NCBI GenBank assembly: GCA_964023275.1
Contig: OZ029925.1
Coordinates: forward strand, 12,201,684 to 12,265,683
Length of the DNA: 64,000 bases
Direction of reading: 5' to 3'
Source of the DNA: Norana najaformis
Lineage: Eukaryota > Annelida > Clitellata > Crassiclitellata > Hormogastridae
The notes beneath the pieces were generated by a model. It had not been told where the DNA came from and searched no databases. It saw nothing but the letters and a program-made list of their open reading frames with translations. Positions 29,151-40,009 of the stretch are shown here, piece after piece. Numbering within the stretch: the first letter of the stretch is position 1; the number at the start of each line of letters is the position of its first letter. The position numbers were made by a program, and so were the translations under genes.

Positions 29151-29640
29151 TCGCACGGAATTATTAGTAACTTATTACAGTCGCATGAGTGGTTTGGTTA
29201 TCACTTGGAAAATTATTATTAACTTAGTACTATCGTATGATTTTTTATTTCTGTTATCATAAGAATGTTATAGTTGATTGCTATCGTGCGAATATTAGGA
29301 CACTTCTAATAGTACTATTGTCTTGTGAATATTGCTATTGTTATCTTATAAATTTACGTATCTGAGATTTGTATAGCGCCTTTTGTTCACCCCGCAGAGG
29401 GGATTCTCGCTTACCTAAAGGATCTAATAGATGTGTAAGAACGACATTACATTACTACTATTACAACAACAACAAAAACTACTACCACTACTACTACTGC
29501 TACTACCACTACTACTATTATTATTATTATTATTGCATTTGAATCGTTTGGATATTACCGTTATAACTGCACCACTTAACATTACATTACATTGCATTAC
29601 ATCGCATTACATTACATCATATTTCGATAGCGCACTATAC
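29151..29640. other. Intergenic DNA with ACT/ATT trinucleotides
   Basis: TTGTATAGCGCCTTTTGTTC (29,371-29,390) is one of several dispersed TATAGCGC-type motifs. CTACTAC/ATTATT runs lie at 29,455-29,535 and CATTACATT units at 29,580-29,625. No gene seen. Confidence 0.6.
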
Positions 29641-29654
29641 GTAATGAATATGAT

Positions 29655-29765
29655 TATGTTGGTCAATTAGAGCGTTGAACTGTGCGTGACGTGGTGCGTG
29701 ACGCGGGGTCGGATTGTCGACTGGCGTGACTTGGGTTCGAACCCTCGGCCGCCTCCTAATCTCTC
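29655..29765 (+). repeat. tRNA-like segment (degraded SINE head)
   Basis: A-box-like TGGTCAATTAGAG at 29,660 and B box GGGTTCGAACCC at 29,733-29,744. The B stem (CTTGGG.../CCCTCGG) is plausible, but the GTGCGTGACG repeat between the boxes destroys the anticodon arm, so no functional tRNA is expected. Confidence 0.4.
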
Positions 29766-29929
29766 GGCGCAGACGACCCTCCGTAATCCGATCAGACGAT
29801 TTATGGAAATTTTCCGGACAATCGAAATCCGGACAATCACATTGGGTACAGTAAGGACGTTTCTTCACGGCGTGGCAATGTTGTGGTACTACTGTACAAT
29901 ACTGCTCAATTACATACATGCATAAAGCA

Positions 29930-29944
29930 TACATGCATAAAACA

Positions 29945-29977
<33 letters not shown>

Positions 29978-30115
29978 TTCATACATACATTCACACATAC
30001 ATTCTTACATACATTCATACATACATACATACATTCATTCATACATACATACATACATACATACATACTTACATACATACATTCATACATACATACATAC
30101 ATTTCTAAGATACAT
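29930..30115. repeat. CATA tetranucleotide microsatellite
   Basis: CATACATA units with CATT interruptions over about 185 bp. IHTYIHTYIH and MYVCMYVC reading frames are artefacts. Confidence 0.97.
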
Positions 30116-30299
30116 AAATGTCGGTGGGACGATCGGAAGGTGAGGAAGAGGATTGGCCACCTGCAGAACTCATATGTTGAGTCTAAGGAAGTTAAGATGC
30201 TATCACTACGTCTGCATAATTGCCCCTCGGGTTAAGCTTAAGAGACTGATTACCCTTCTCCATAAGCCGGCATAAGGGTTTCATCGGTGCTGACTATAC

Positions 30300-30875
30300 G
30301 TCACATATTTATGTATGTGTTTGTGTGTATGAGTGTATGTATGTATTTATATATGTAATGTATGAGTGTATGCATGTACGTATGTATGTATATATATGTA
30401 ATGTATGTATGTATGTATGTATATATATATATTTAATGTATGTATGTATGCATGTAATGTATGTATGTATGTATGCATGCATGTATGAGTGTATGTATGT
30501 ATGTGTTTGTGTGTATGAGTGTATGTATGCATATATATATGTAATGTATGTATATATGAATGTATGTATGTATATATATATATGTAATGTATGTATGTGT
30601 GTAATGTATGTATGTATGTATGTATGTGTTTGTGTGTATGAGTGTATGTATGTATGTACGTATGTGTATGTATATGTAATGTATGAGTGTATGTATGTAT
30701 GTATGTAATGTATGTATGTATGTATGTATGCATGTATGAGTGTATGTATGTATGTGTTTGTGTATATGATTGTATGTTTGTATGTATATATATGTAATGT
30801 ATGTATGTATATATGTGTAATGTATGTTTGTATGTATGTATGTATTCATGTATGTATTCATGTATGCATGTATTC
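30300..30875. repeat. GTAT tetranucleotide microsatellite with higher-order pattern
   Basis: GTATGTAT units, interrupted by a recurring TGTGTTTGTGTGTATGAGTG block (about 30,315, 30,503 and 30,627) and by TATATATGTAATG. The recurrence of the same interruption shows growth by duplication of blocks of 120-190 bp. It is the reverse complement of the array at 29.93 kb, 190 bp away. Confidence 0.95.
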
Positions 30876-30879
30876 GCGG

Positions 30880-31625
30880 CTTTTCACTGCTGTCAGTGCC
30901 GGGCAAGGTCTTTGCAGGCCTCGTTTCTTGTCTGGAGTTAGACTGCAGCTGCCTCAGTTGAGACGGAGGGAGAGCAGACCGGCTTCCCTCCAGGGAGATC
31001 GACAATCGATCGCACATTCCCCCTGAACGGTCTTATCCAAACTAGACGAAAATTTAGACAACCACTGTGGATATCCAGATCTATTTCTACGCCAGGTGGA
31101 TAGGATCGTGGATGAGACGGTTGGACAGAGGCATCCAGGTGCATGTGTTGGGTGGAAGCGGATCGACGATCTAGACTGTGCTGATGATGTGCTGATGATG
31201 GTGTGCTGATGAGTGTGTGCTGATGATGTGTTGATGATATGCTGATGGTGTGCTGATGGTGTGCTGATGATGTGCTGATGATGTGGTCCTTCTCGCCGAA
31301 ATGCTGGAGATCCTCGTTCTGTTCTTGGAGATAATGGATCAAGAGGAACGGACTGGAAATCAACTGGTCCTAGGCAAAAATCCAGAGGATAGGGAACCCA
31401 TTCCCAACTGCTGATCAGGATATCGTGTTCAGCTGGTTCATGGGTTCTCCTACATCGGTTCCTATGTTGAGGCTGATGGTGGCAGTGGACCTGAGACTCG
31501 GAGCCGCGTGCCATTGTCCGAGGATGCATGAGCAACCTTCAACGAGGAACCTGGAATACCACCATCGGACTGAATTCCAAACTCCGGCCTTTCAAAGCAA
31601 ATGGGAAGTTCAGACGGCGTGAGAA
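30880..31625 (+). pseudogene. Non-LTR reverse transcriptase remnant with expanded catalytic motif
   Basis: Plus-strand frames, shifted several times, give in order a RFLSGVRLQL stretch, WIGSWMRRLDRGIQVHVL, DDLDCADDV, LLAEMLEILVLFLEI, and FSYIGSYVEADGGSGPE. These match the order of a LINE reverse transcriptase: SGVRQG block, VIDW block, catalytic [FY]ADD, the following helix, and the YLGS thumb strand. Stops and frameshifts make it dead. The ADD codons (GCTGATGATGTG, 31,180-31,191) are followed by about 90 bp of imperfect tandem copies of themselves. Confidence 0.65.
31180..31290 (+). repeat. GTGCTGATGAT minisatellite within the RT catalytic site
   Basis: Some nine imperfect copies of GTGCTGATGATG, with GATGGT and GATGAG variants, between the codons for LDC-ADDV and the resumption of RT-like sequence (LLAEML). 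Unit length drifts between 9 and 15. Confidence 0.85.
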
Positions 31626-31839
31626 AGGACAAGCCGCCCGACCTCATATGCCGAGGCTAAGAAAATGAAGTCGCTAGCACTTAGTTCCCATGACTGCCTC
31701 TCAGACAAGCTTTATGAACTGTTGCCAAGACAATGCACTGCATGTGTCCAGATAGTATGTAAATGCATACACATATTGTGTTTCTATTCGAATCTGAAAA
31801 TATTAAATATTAGTTCGAAGGGCAAATCCAGCAGAAGCC

Positions 31840-32290
31840 AGCCTCCTACGATGCCCCATCCGATGCGCTTTTCCCTTTTCCCAATCACACTCCCTCTCTC
31901 CATCCATCCCTTCGTCCGCTCAGCCGGCCGTCTCAAGACGTCATAATCTGCCCGACCCGGACTCAGGGACGCCCGTCCATCCGGGCGACCGCAGAGGCCC
32001 GTGTCCCGCCCCGACCGACCGACCGACGGGACAGGCCAGGCTCACCGAGGCGCGCCACCGCAACGCCATCTATAATTACATCGCCAGAATTAATGAAAGT
32101 CTAGCCCGGTCTGCCGGCAATTTCGCAGATTAAATGGCCAGCGCGGGAACCGTGCCCGACCGGGCGACGGGCGGGAGGCTGGCCAGCCCGGCCGGTCGCA
32201 GGGACCGCCGTCGGTTGTAAGGGCGACTCGGTAGCCCTTAATAGGACCCGACCCACGGGTCGTATGATTAATGGTAATATTTTGACGCGG
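31840..32290. other. GC-rich island 3
   Basis: Strongly GC-rich unique DNA with AT-rich cores set in it: TATAATTACATCG, AGAATTAATGAAAG, GCAGATTAAATGGCC, GTATGATTAATGG. Such homeodomain-type cores (TAATTA, ATTAAT, TGATTAAT) in an otherwise GC-rich block without an ORF fit a regulatory element. This is inference from composition. Confidence 0.4.
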
Positions 32291-32319
32291 CGTTATGCGA
32301 CTGGGGAGGGAGTGGTGAG

Positions 32320-32760
32320 AGTTTGCTCGCCCGGCGCGAGGAGGAGGAGGAGGAGAGGGTGCGGTAAGAGGGTAAGGAAGAGAAGGAAGAGAAGCAAGAG
32401 GGTGAACGTGAACTGGCCAGGAAGGGAAGTAAGGGGTGAGTGTGACCATGTGAGGAAGGAGAGGGAGAAGGTGGGGTAAGAGGGTAAGAAGAGGGAGAGG
32501 GTTGGGTAAGAGGGTAAGAAGAGGGAGAGGTTGGGGTAAGAGAGTAAGGAAGAGAAGGAAGAGGAGGAAGAGGGTGAACGTGAACTGGCGAGGAAAGGAA
32601 GTAAGGGGTGAGTTTGAGGATGTGAGGGAGAGGGTGAACGTGAACTGACGAAGAAGGGGTGAGTGTAAGGATGTGAGGGAGAAGAGGGAGAGTCGGTCTA
32701 AGGAGGGAGGGGTCGCTGCCGATGGCGCGATAGAAGGCGGAATTGCAGTGAGTATGGGGT
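32320..32760. repeat. GGGTAAGAGG purine-rich tandem repeats
   Basis: GA-rich DNA containing three copies of AGGGTGAACGTGAACTGGC (about 32,398, 32,570 and, as ...ACTGACG, 32,633) and two of GGTAAGAAGAGGGAGAGG. Long minus-strand ORFs rich in Pro and Ser are artefacts. Confidence 0.85.
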
Positions 32761-32784
32761 GACAAAATTTCTAGAATCTTCGGT

Positions 32785-32807
32785 GGGGTGGGGTGGGGTC
32801 AGTGGGG
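32785..32807 (+). other. G-quadruplex motif
   Basis: Four runs of four G separated by T, T and TCAGT. It satisfies the G4 rule with very short loops, so stable folding is likely. Confidence 0.7.
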
Positions 32808-32809
32808 TG

Positions 32810-33475
32810 CCTGACGAACGGGTTTAATTAACACTCTGCGGCCTGCTCAGAGGGCGCCAGTGACGTCAGATGATTTGAGATGCACGGGGGGAGAGGTCCA
32901 GAACCGGAAGTTGGACAGTTGGTGTGAAATAGACAACTGCGCATGACCGGAAGTTAGACTTGGTGGGCAATGGCGAAGAGCTCGCGAAAGGGGTTATATC
33001 ATCGATGACCCGATGACGCAATTTCTTCGGGGCGGACTGCATAATTAGGAGCACGCGCTGCTAGGGACGATTGCATTGAGTGTAATGCGAGTAGTTAAAA
33101 TCGACATGACTGGCAGTTTCAGTAAAGACAGTATAGCATGCCGATCCGTACCTGGATAATTTCTGGAGCGTTTTCAAAGGACTTTTCAAAGTATTAATAT
33201 TGCTATACTTTAATTTTTCAGACTGTAGATTATAAATAGACTCTAAAAATTAACTACCAGAAATTCTGTCAATTTACACAAATTTTAATTTAGCCTAAAA
33301 CTTTTTAGTTTCCTTTTTAAATTTTCAAAACTAATTATATGCTGTGCTAGACTTCTGAAAGATCTTTTCTGAACCTTTCAGAGTAATACTACACTTCAGT
33401 TTTCAGGCTGTAGATTCTACTCATAGCCATCTAAGGCTAACTGAAAAGCAAAACAAAAATCGAACTCTAAGCCCT
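32810..33475. other. Intergenic DNA; no gene seen
   Basis: 32,815-33,070 is GC-balanced and unique with a TTTAATTAAC core. 33,170-33,470 is AT-rich with two related stretches, CTTTTCAAAGTA...TTTTTCAGACTGTAGATT (33,180-33,235) and CTTTCAGAGTAA...GTTTTCAGGCTGTAGATT (33,375-33,418), a diverged ~190-bp tandem duplication. Confidence 0.5.
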
Positions 33476-33479
33476 ATTC

Positions 33480-33995
33480 TTACAGGACCAGGTGCGTTTT
33501 GGAGGGGTCCGCGCGATTGCCGGTTTCGGAGAGTCTGTGCCACCTTTCGCGGGCTGGGAACTGGCAGGGTAGGGTGGTTGCATAGGGAGGGGGTAGAGGA
33601 AGGGGTAGAGGGGGAGGGTAGAAACACTGGACACACAGATGATCGATAGTTCCAATTGTTTCTTTCGCCCGGTCAAGCCGTTAATGCCCGACCGCTCCGA
33701 CGACATTCCTCATCCGACGGCCGACTCAGGCGCCAAACAAATTTAATATCCAGTCGCCCCTCGCCGTTCCCCTTCCTCCCTCCGTCCCTCCCTTCCTCCT
33801 TCTTTGTCCACTCCCACCCGTCACGGTGCCATTTATTCTGGCGGCCAAACCGACCCCCGGATTCGCCGACCGCACGTAATGTGATTTGCCGCATTCGGCG
33901 AAATTACTTCCCGCAGGGGGGGCGGTGGGGGTTGAGCCCCCTCTCTCTCCCGCTCCCTCTCTCTGTCTCACTAGGGGAGCATGCGCACCCATGGT
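33480..33995. other. GC-rich island 4
   Basis: GC-rich with TTTAATATCCAG, CCATTTATTCTGG and GTAATGTGATTTGCCGC cores and a CCCTCCGTCCCTCC pyrimidine patch. The 133-codon plus-strand ORF has low-complexity Pro/Ser composition and no domain. Confidence 0.35.
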
Positions 33996-34019
33996 CACCC
34001 GGTGGTAAAGACCAGGCCT

Positions 34020-34500
34020 TGCCTACCTTAACCTCTACTCTAACTTTTCCTGTTTAACCCTATTCTACACTACCATATCGCACCCGAACCTACCATACCT
34101 ACTCTAGCATACCTTATGTCCCTACATTACCCTACCACTCTGCAGCACCATACCCTATCTTACCATATCATATCCTACCATACTCTACCCTACTCTATCC
34201 TACCCATGCCAAATCCTACCATGTTCTAGAATACATTAACCTATCATACCTTTCTCCTGTACCCTACAACCCCTACCATACCATACCATACCATACTCTA
34301 CCATCCCATGTCCTACCATACCCTACATAATTACCCTACTCCAAGTTACCCTACTGTAGGTTGCATAACCCTATCTACCATACCCTACCTAACCTACTCT
34401 AAACTTACTTACCCTTCCCTACCCTACCACTCTCTACCCCAACCAACCCACCCAACCCAACCATACAATACGCCACTTTAGGGAAATTTATTATATCCAC
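34020..34500. repeat. Degenerate TACCC/CCATA pentamer array
   Basis: Almost entirely built of CTACC, TACCCTA and CCATACC units, the cytosine-rich relative of the CTTACC arrays in the first gene's introns. Confidence 0.85.
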
Positions 34501-34554
34501 CATACCCTACCTTATCGGAAACCAGCAGAACGAGAATGAAGATTATGATTATTG

Positions 34555-34557
34555 TTA

Positions 34558-34655
<98 letters not shown>
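34555..34655. repeat. ATT trinucleotide microsatellite
   Basis: AAT units turn into an uninterrupted ATT run (about 34,570-34,652), some 27 copies. Confidence 0.97.
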
Positions 34656-34899
34656 ACCGAAACGTCAATTCGCCTGTAAGCGCTTAAAGGCGGGCGCCGA
34701 ATTTGTCTCCTCAGCGCTTGGGTCTTGGAGAAAAGAATGTTCGCCAGATGGCGGAGCGCCAGTTCCCATGAAGGCGCTATATAATGTCTGAATAGAAGAA
34801 GCTGCTTTGGAGAGATGGTGCGAGTTGCTCAGGTCAGCGCAGGGTCAGCGCAGGGTCAGCGCAGGGTCAGCAATGGGACCTAAAGCTGGCATTAACAGT

Positions 34900-35310
34900 A
34901 ATTATTTACACGTCCATTAAAACTAGCACTGCTATTAACACCAACACTAACACTGCCATTAACACTAATTCTAACACTGTCACTGACGCTAACATTGACA
35001 GTGCAAATAACGTTAACACTAACACTTCCATTAACACTAACGCCAAAACTACTATAAACTATAATGCCGATGTTGTCATTAACACTAGCGCTAACACTGC
35101 CAATGACTCTAACGATAACGTTGTAATTAACACTAACACTAACATTGCCATTAACATTAACACAACACTGCGATTGACACTAACACTAAAACCTGGCACA
35201 AACAGTGACCCTAACAAGTACGGTACTGTTGACAGTAACACCAATAGTAGCACTAACACTAACATTAACACTCATATTAACATTAATACAAATTACTAAT
35301 ACTAACATTA
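34900..35310. repeat. AACACT/AACATT hexamer array
   Basis: About 400 bp of drifting TAACACTAACATT units. Preceding it, GGGTCAGCGCA is repeated four times at 34,835-34,870. No gene. Confidence 0.85.
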
Positions 35311-35499
35311 ATACTAACAAACCATGAGTTTGTTCGATTGTCCACTTGTCCGTTTAATTGTCCTATTTCTTTTCCGTTTCTCCGTCTCATCGTCTTTCTG
35401 TCCGTTTCCTTGTCTATTTGTCTGCCTCCTTATCCGCTTGTCCACTTCCATTTGCCCATACCGGAAGTGGACACGGACCTTCAAACGTAAGACGACAAT

Positions 35500-35810
35500 A
35501 AATCGTTTATATCTACCCCGACACTGGTTCTCCGTTCGTCATCGGCCGCCGACGCTGTCTCCCTGTCCGAGGTATCGACGCGCCGTTGCTTCGTCTATGG
35601 ACGGAACCAGTAGCCGACGCCCAAGGTCGCCATAATGGGCCCCTAAGCGCCCATAGCCGACCTGCAGACCCAGCAATTTTCGGGACCCCACCCATTAGGT
35701 CGACCTTTAACCCCTTCTCCAGTCGCATATTATTCCGTCGACGGCATTTGTGGCCAGTCAGAGAAATAGGTTTATGCACCCCTAAATCTGGCGATTTGAC
35801 GTTTCGGTAA
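35500..35810. other. GC-rich island 5
   Basis: Unique GC-rich sequence without ORF of protein character, from CTACCCCGACACTGG to GACGTTTCGG. Bounded right by an ATAATA/ACTACT/GATGAT trinucleotide stretch (35,810-35,945). Confidence 0.35.
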
Positions 35811-36027
35811 CAATAACAATAATAATAATAATCATAATCATAATAATCATAACCATAATCATAATAGTAATACCACTACTACTACTACTGATGATGATGA
35901 TGATAATGATGATAGTGACATGACGACGACGACGATGATGATGAATAACTAAATATATAAATAAGTAAGTGAGACGAATAAATAGATACAGACATGTCGT
36001 TCGTTGTGGTCTTTTGGTGTAAGATCA

Positions 36028-36545
36028 TAATACACACATACATACACACAAACATACATACATACATGCATACATACATACATCCATAAATACATACATA
36101 CATACACACAAACATACATACATATATACATACATACATACATACACACACAAACATACATACATACATACACACATACATACATACATACATACAAACA
36201 TGCATACATACATACATGCATGCATACATACATACATACACACTTACATAAAAACATACATACATACACACATACATACATACATATATACATACATACA
36301 TACACACATACATACATACATACATACATACATACATACATACACACATACATACATACATACACACATACATACATACATACACACATGCATACATACA
36401 TACACACATACATACATACATACATACAAACATACTGTATATACATACATACATACATTCATACATACATACATACATACAAACACATACTGTACATACA
36501 TACATACAAACATACTGTACATACATACATACACACACATATAAT
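36028..36545. repeat. CATA tetranucleotide microsatellite, 500 bp
   Basis: CATACATA with regularly spaced CACACA and CAAACA interruptions, including repeated ATACTGTA(C/T)ATAC blocks near 36,435, 36,487 and 36,512. All six frames give HTYIHTYI/MYVCMYVC artefact ORFs up to 242 codons. Confidence 0.97.
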
Positions 36546-36599
36546 ACAGTCATTGCGTCTTTCTTTCCATCTGCGGCTGTCATCTGCTGTATTCGGGTC

Positions 36600-37185
36600 C
36601 CCTTGCTAATCAATCCCTATCCTCGCTCCCTATCCTCGCTCTCTGTCCTCGCTCCCTATTCCTCATACTCTTTTCATCCTCGTCATTGCTCATCCTCCTC
36701 GTTGTTCCTCCTGGATGTATACGCCTCATTCTCTATATTCCTCTTATGTATTTCTCTTTGTTCTTCCTCGTTTCTATTCCTCCTCTTCAGCTGTATTCTT
36801 CCTTACTAATCCTCATTTTCCTCCTCCTACTCCTAATCAATGTTCTTCTTCATCTGTGGCCTCTCTCCTCTGTTTTTCTCCTCTCCTATATTCATCCTTA
36901 TTCATCATCCAACTCTATTGTACATCCTCCTCTCCACTCCTCCTTAATTCTCCTCTTCTCTATTCTTCTTTATCTTCCCCGTCCTCCTCCTCCGTCTCCT
37001 CTTCAATCTTCCTCTTCTTTGTTCCTCCTGTATATTCCGACTCTTCTGTATACCTCCATATTGCTCCTCCTAGTACTGCTCTATGTTCCCCTCCTCAAAC
37101 TCCTCTTCCTCTTTCCTTTCCTCATCCTCAATTCTGCTCCTCCTGCCAGGTCCATCCCTTCCCTGCACCCGTCATCCAGCCTGGC
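36600..37185. repeat. TCCTC pyrimidine-rich tract
   Basis: About 590 bp with the plus strand roughly 80-90% pyrimidine, built on irregular CTCCTC, TTCCTC and ATTCTC units. ORFs rich in Leu and Ser are artefacts. Confidence 0.85.
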
Positions 37186-37189
37186 ACAC

Positions 37190-37455
37190 ATGCTCATACC
37201 GTCACGTAGCCATCAATAATATTTTCCGCGACCGATCTAATCACCGATTCGACGGCGTCTCCTGGGTATCGCCCTGGAGCCGGGGGCAGCCCGCGATCGA
37301 CTCCACGGCCGAGCGCCCGGGAGGGGAAGAGGTCTTGGCCGTCCGCCCCTAAGACGCCCATCCGCGTCGAACGGACCCACCGCCCGCGTGGCTTCCACGG
37401 ACCTGAGCTTATCCAAAACAAATGGGGTGGATTAACGAAGGCGACAAGTGAACCG
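37190..37455. other. GC-rich island 6 between two pyrimidine tracts
   Basis: Unique GC-rich block from CCATCAATAATATTTTCC to GGGGTGGATTAACGAAGG, breaking an otherwise continuous pyrimidine tract of 1.6 kb. Its survival as complex sequence between repeats suggests constraint, or insertion of repeats around it. Confidence 0.4.
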
Positions 37456-37459
37456 AGTG

Positions 37460-38265
37460 ACCAGTTTGTCTTCAGTTGATCCTCATCTTCATCCTCCTCT
37501 GCAATCCTCCCTCTCTTCATTCCTTCTCCGCCTCTGCAATTCTCCCTCTCTTCGTTCCTTCTCCGCTTCTGCAATCCTCTCTCTCCGTTCCTTCTCGCCT
37601 CTGCAATCCTCTCTCTCTTCGTTCCTTCTCCGCTTCTGCAATCCTCCCCCCTCTTCGTTATTCTTCCTCTTCCTGCTCTTTTTATTTCACCTCCTCTTAA
37701 ATCCTCCTCGTCTTTTTTCACTCTCTCTTTTTTTCAATCATCCTCTTTCTTTGCCTCCTCTTCAATCCTCTGCTGCCGCCTCACGTTCTTCCTCGACCTC
37801 CTCATCATTTCTTCCATTCCTCCTCTTCATATTTCCCGGACTCCTTTTCACTCTCCCTCCCATTCCTCATGATTACTCTTCTGTTCTATTTCAATCTTTC
37901 TTCTCGCCTACTTCAAACCTGATCCTCTTTAATCCTCCTCTTTTTACAGATATACACATACAAACAGACAGACACATACTTGCCAGTCTGCTTGTCCGTG
38001 TGTCTATGCCTCAGGCTATCGGAAAGTCTTCCTCCTCCTCTCTTATCTCTCTCCCTTCTTCGTTCATCATCCTCTTTGATCCTTCTCACTGTTCGTCATC
38101 ATTCCTCATGTTGTTCGATCCGCCTACTCATTTAATTCTCTTCCTCCTCTTAAATCCTCCTCTTCCTATTCCTTTTCTTCTTCCTTCTCCTCTTCCAGAC
38201 CCGTCAACCCTCCTCCTTCTTTCTTCAATTCTCCTTTCATTTCTCCTCCGACTCTTCAGGAATTT
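37460..38265. repeat. TCCTC pyrimidine-rich tract with 44-46 bp tandem units
   Basis: Begins with four tandem copies of a unit like CTCTCTTCGTTCCTTCTCCG + CTTCTGCAATCCTC (37,500-37,650), then degenerates into CCTCCT/TTCCTC DNA. The 284-codon ORF is low-complexity. Confidence 0.85.
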
Positions 38266-39560
38266 CTGTGCCCACGCATGCGCCGTCGAGCGACTTATAT
38301 AGCGCACTAATTTATCGACCGATCGAATTTTGCGACGGGGAGGTTGGAGGGACTGGTGGTTAGCACTAAGCAGCGATCATTTGGCGATGACTAATCGCCC
38401 GATATTAGACGCCGTGGTCAGTCCGATAGTGGTCAAGGAGTGACTGACCACCGGTCAGTCCTTGGTCACGACCGTTGGCTGATTGGCGGCACTCCTTTGA
38501 GGAATAGACCACTAGCGAACAATAACGTGGCCAGAACACACACACACATGTACATTGACAAATGCACGAACACCAACAAGCAAAGATGCAGACAGGCAGA
38601 CAGATACAGTTACGAACACAGAAACAAATACAAATACAGAAACATGAAATATTGAAGCTACATAAATTCTTTTGCGACATTAGATAAACGCGATCGATAT
38701 CGTAAAGACGAAATCTGCTAAAGCGATACTCGAACGCTAAGCGAAGGACACCAACATATTCTCTCGGTCTGTCCAACGATATCGTATGAAGATCAAAACC
38801 TGGTTGTCAGGAGATAAGAGAGAGAACATAGTGACATTAGCTATATATGAATTAAAAACCAAAAACAATTAATTTAACTCCGCCACTGACTTGTTTGGGG
38901 ATAGTGCCAGGCCCAAGTCTGGATAAACGAGGAGGGCGACGTCAACGGCTTTGATGCCATAAGATGTCGTTAAACTGAGGAACTACTACTACAATTAGTG
39001 CATGCTGCGGATGTTAAATAAACATGTCAAATTGAATATTAGCACAGAGAATTTTCCTCATTCTGCGGAGCTTATTCAATTCATGAAGGGCCATCTTCAC
39101 CTCCAGTAAAAATGCTGAAAGCTAATGCTGATCTTTCCAGACATCATTTCCAAGCGTCAGCACTCAGAGCGCCTGAATTATGCGCGACGTCGTCTATTTC
39201 AAATCCGGGTGTATTCGGGGCGACGCAGCTTACCCTGCAGACGAGCGTCATAACTCGGCTCGCGCCGATCCTGCGATATAATACACAATTTGTCTTCTGG
39301 TTCATCCTTTCTGACACTCGCGGGTATTAGACGAACCGGAAGGTGGGACTATGGCGCCACCTATCATCCGAATGACGAACTAATCGTTCAGGCGTGCATC
39401 GCGACGCGCATGCGCAGGCCAAGAAGCTCTAAATCAAAGGTATGTGTCGCTTCTGCGACGTGAAAAGATCACGTGACGTACGCCATTTTTCTAATTCTAG
39501 TTAAATTTTTGAAGAGGATGGGAACAATGGATAATCTGCGATTGAAAATTGTAATGACGA
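38266..39560. other. Intergenic DNA with a small hairpin
   Basis: No gene seen. Around 38,432-38,472 CAAGGA...CTGACC-ACC-GGTCAG TCCTTG forms an imperfect inverted repeat. 38,590-38,640 is ACAGA/ACAAATAC simple sequence. 39,300-39,480 is GC-balanced and unique, with ATGGCGCCACCTATCATCCG. Confidence 0.5.
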
Positions 39561-39564
39561 TAAA

Positions 39565-39690
39565 TAATTTAATACATACATACATACATACATACATACA
39601 GACAGACATACAGACATACAGACAGACAGACAGACACAGACAGACAGACTGACTGACTGACTGACTGACTGACTGATTGACTGACTGATC
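39565..39690. repeat. CATA, CAGA and CTGA compound microsatellite
   Basis: CATA (39,572-39,600), CAGA (39,600-39,645) and CTGA (39,647-39,685) tetranucleotides follow one another, each one base change from the next, showing stepwise mutation and expansion. Confidence 0.95.
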
Positions 39691-39883
39691 GTTATTATCA
39701 TGATAATAATTAATTATAAATTTGATTTTATTATAATGAAGACAAGCATGTTGATGATGATGATATTAATAATAATAATAATAATCTTGTTATTGTTATT
39801 ATCATTAGAAGTAGTAATATGATTATTATTATTATATTTAATATTAAAATAAAATAATATAAAATAAAATATAATGTTATTAC

Positions 39884-39995
<112 letters not shown>

Positions 39996-40009
39996 AACTG
40001 GGGCGCCTG

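Noticed and set aside
32090..32765. Pro/Ser-rich minus-strand ORFs up to 165 codons
   Set aside because: Shadows of GGGTAAGAGG and AGGGTGAACGTG tandem repeats and a GC-rich island.
36028..36545. Long ORFs on both strands (up to 242 codons) with MYVCMYVC or IHTYIHTY repeats
   Set aside because: They are translations of CATA/GTAT microsatellites; tetranucleotide repeats lacking stop codons are open in every frame. The same applies to 29.9-30.9 kb.
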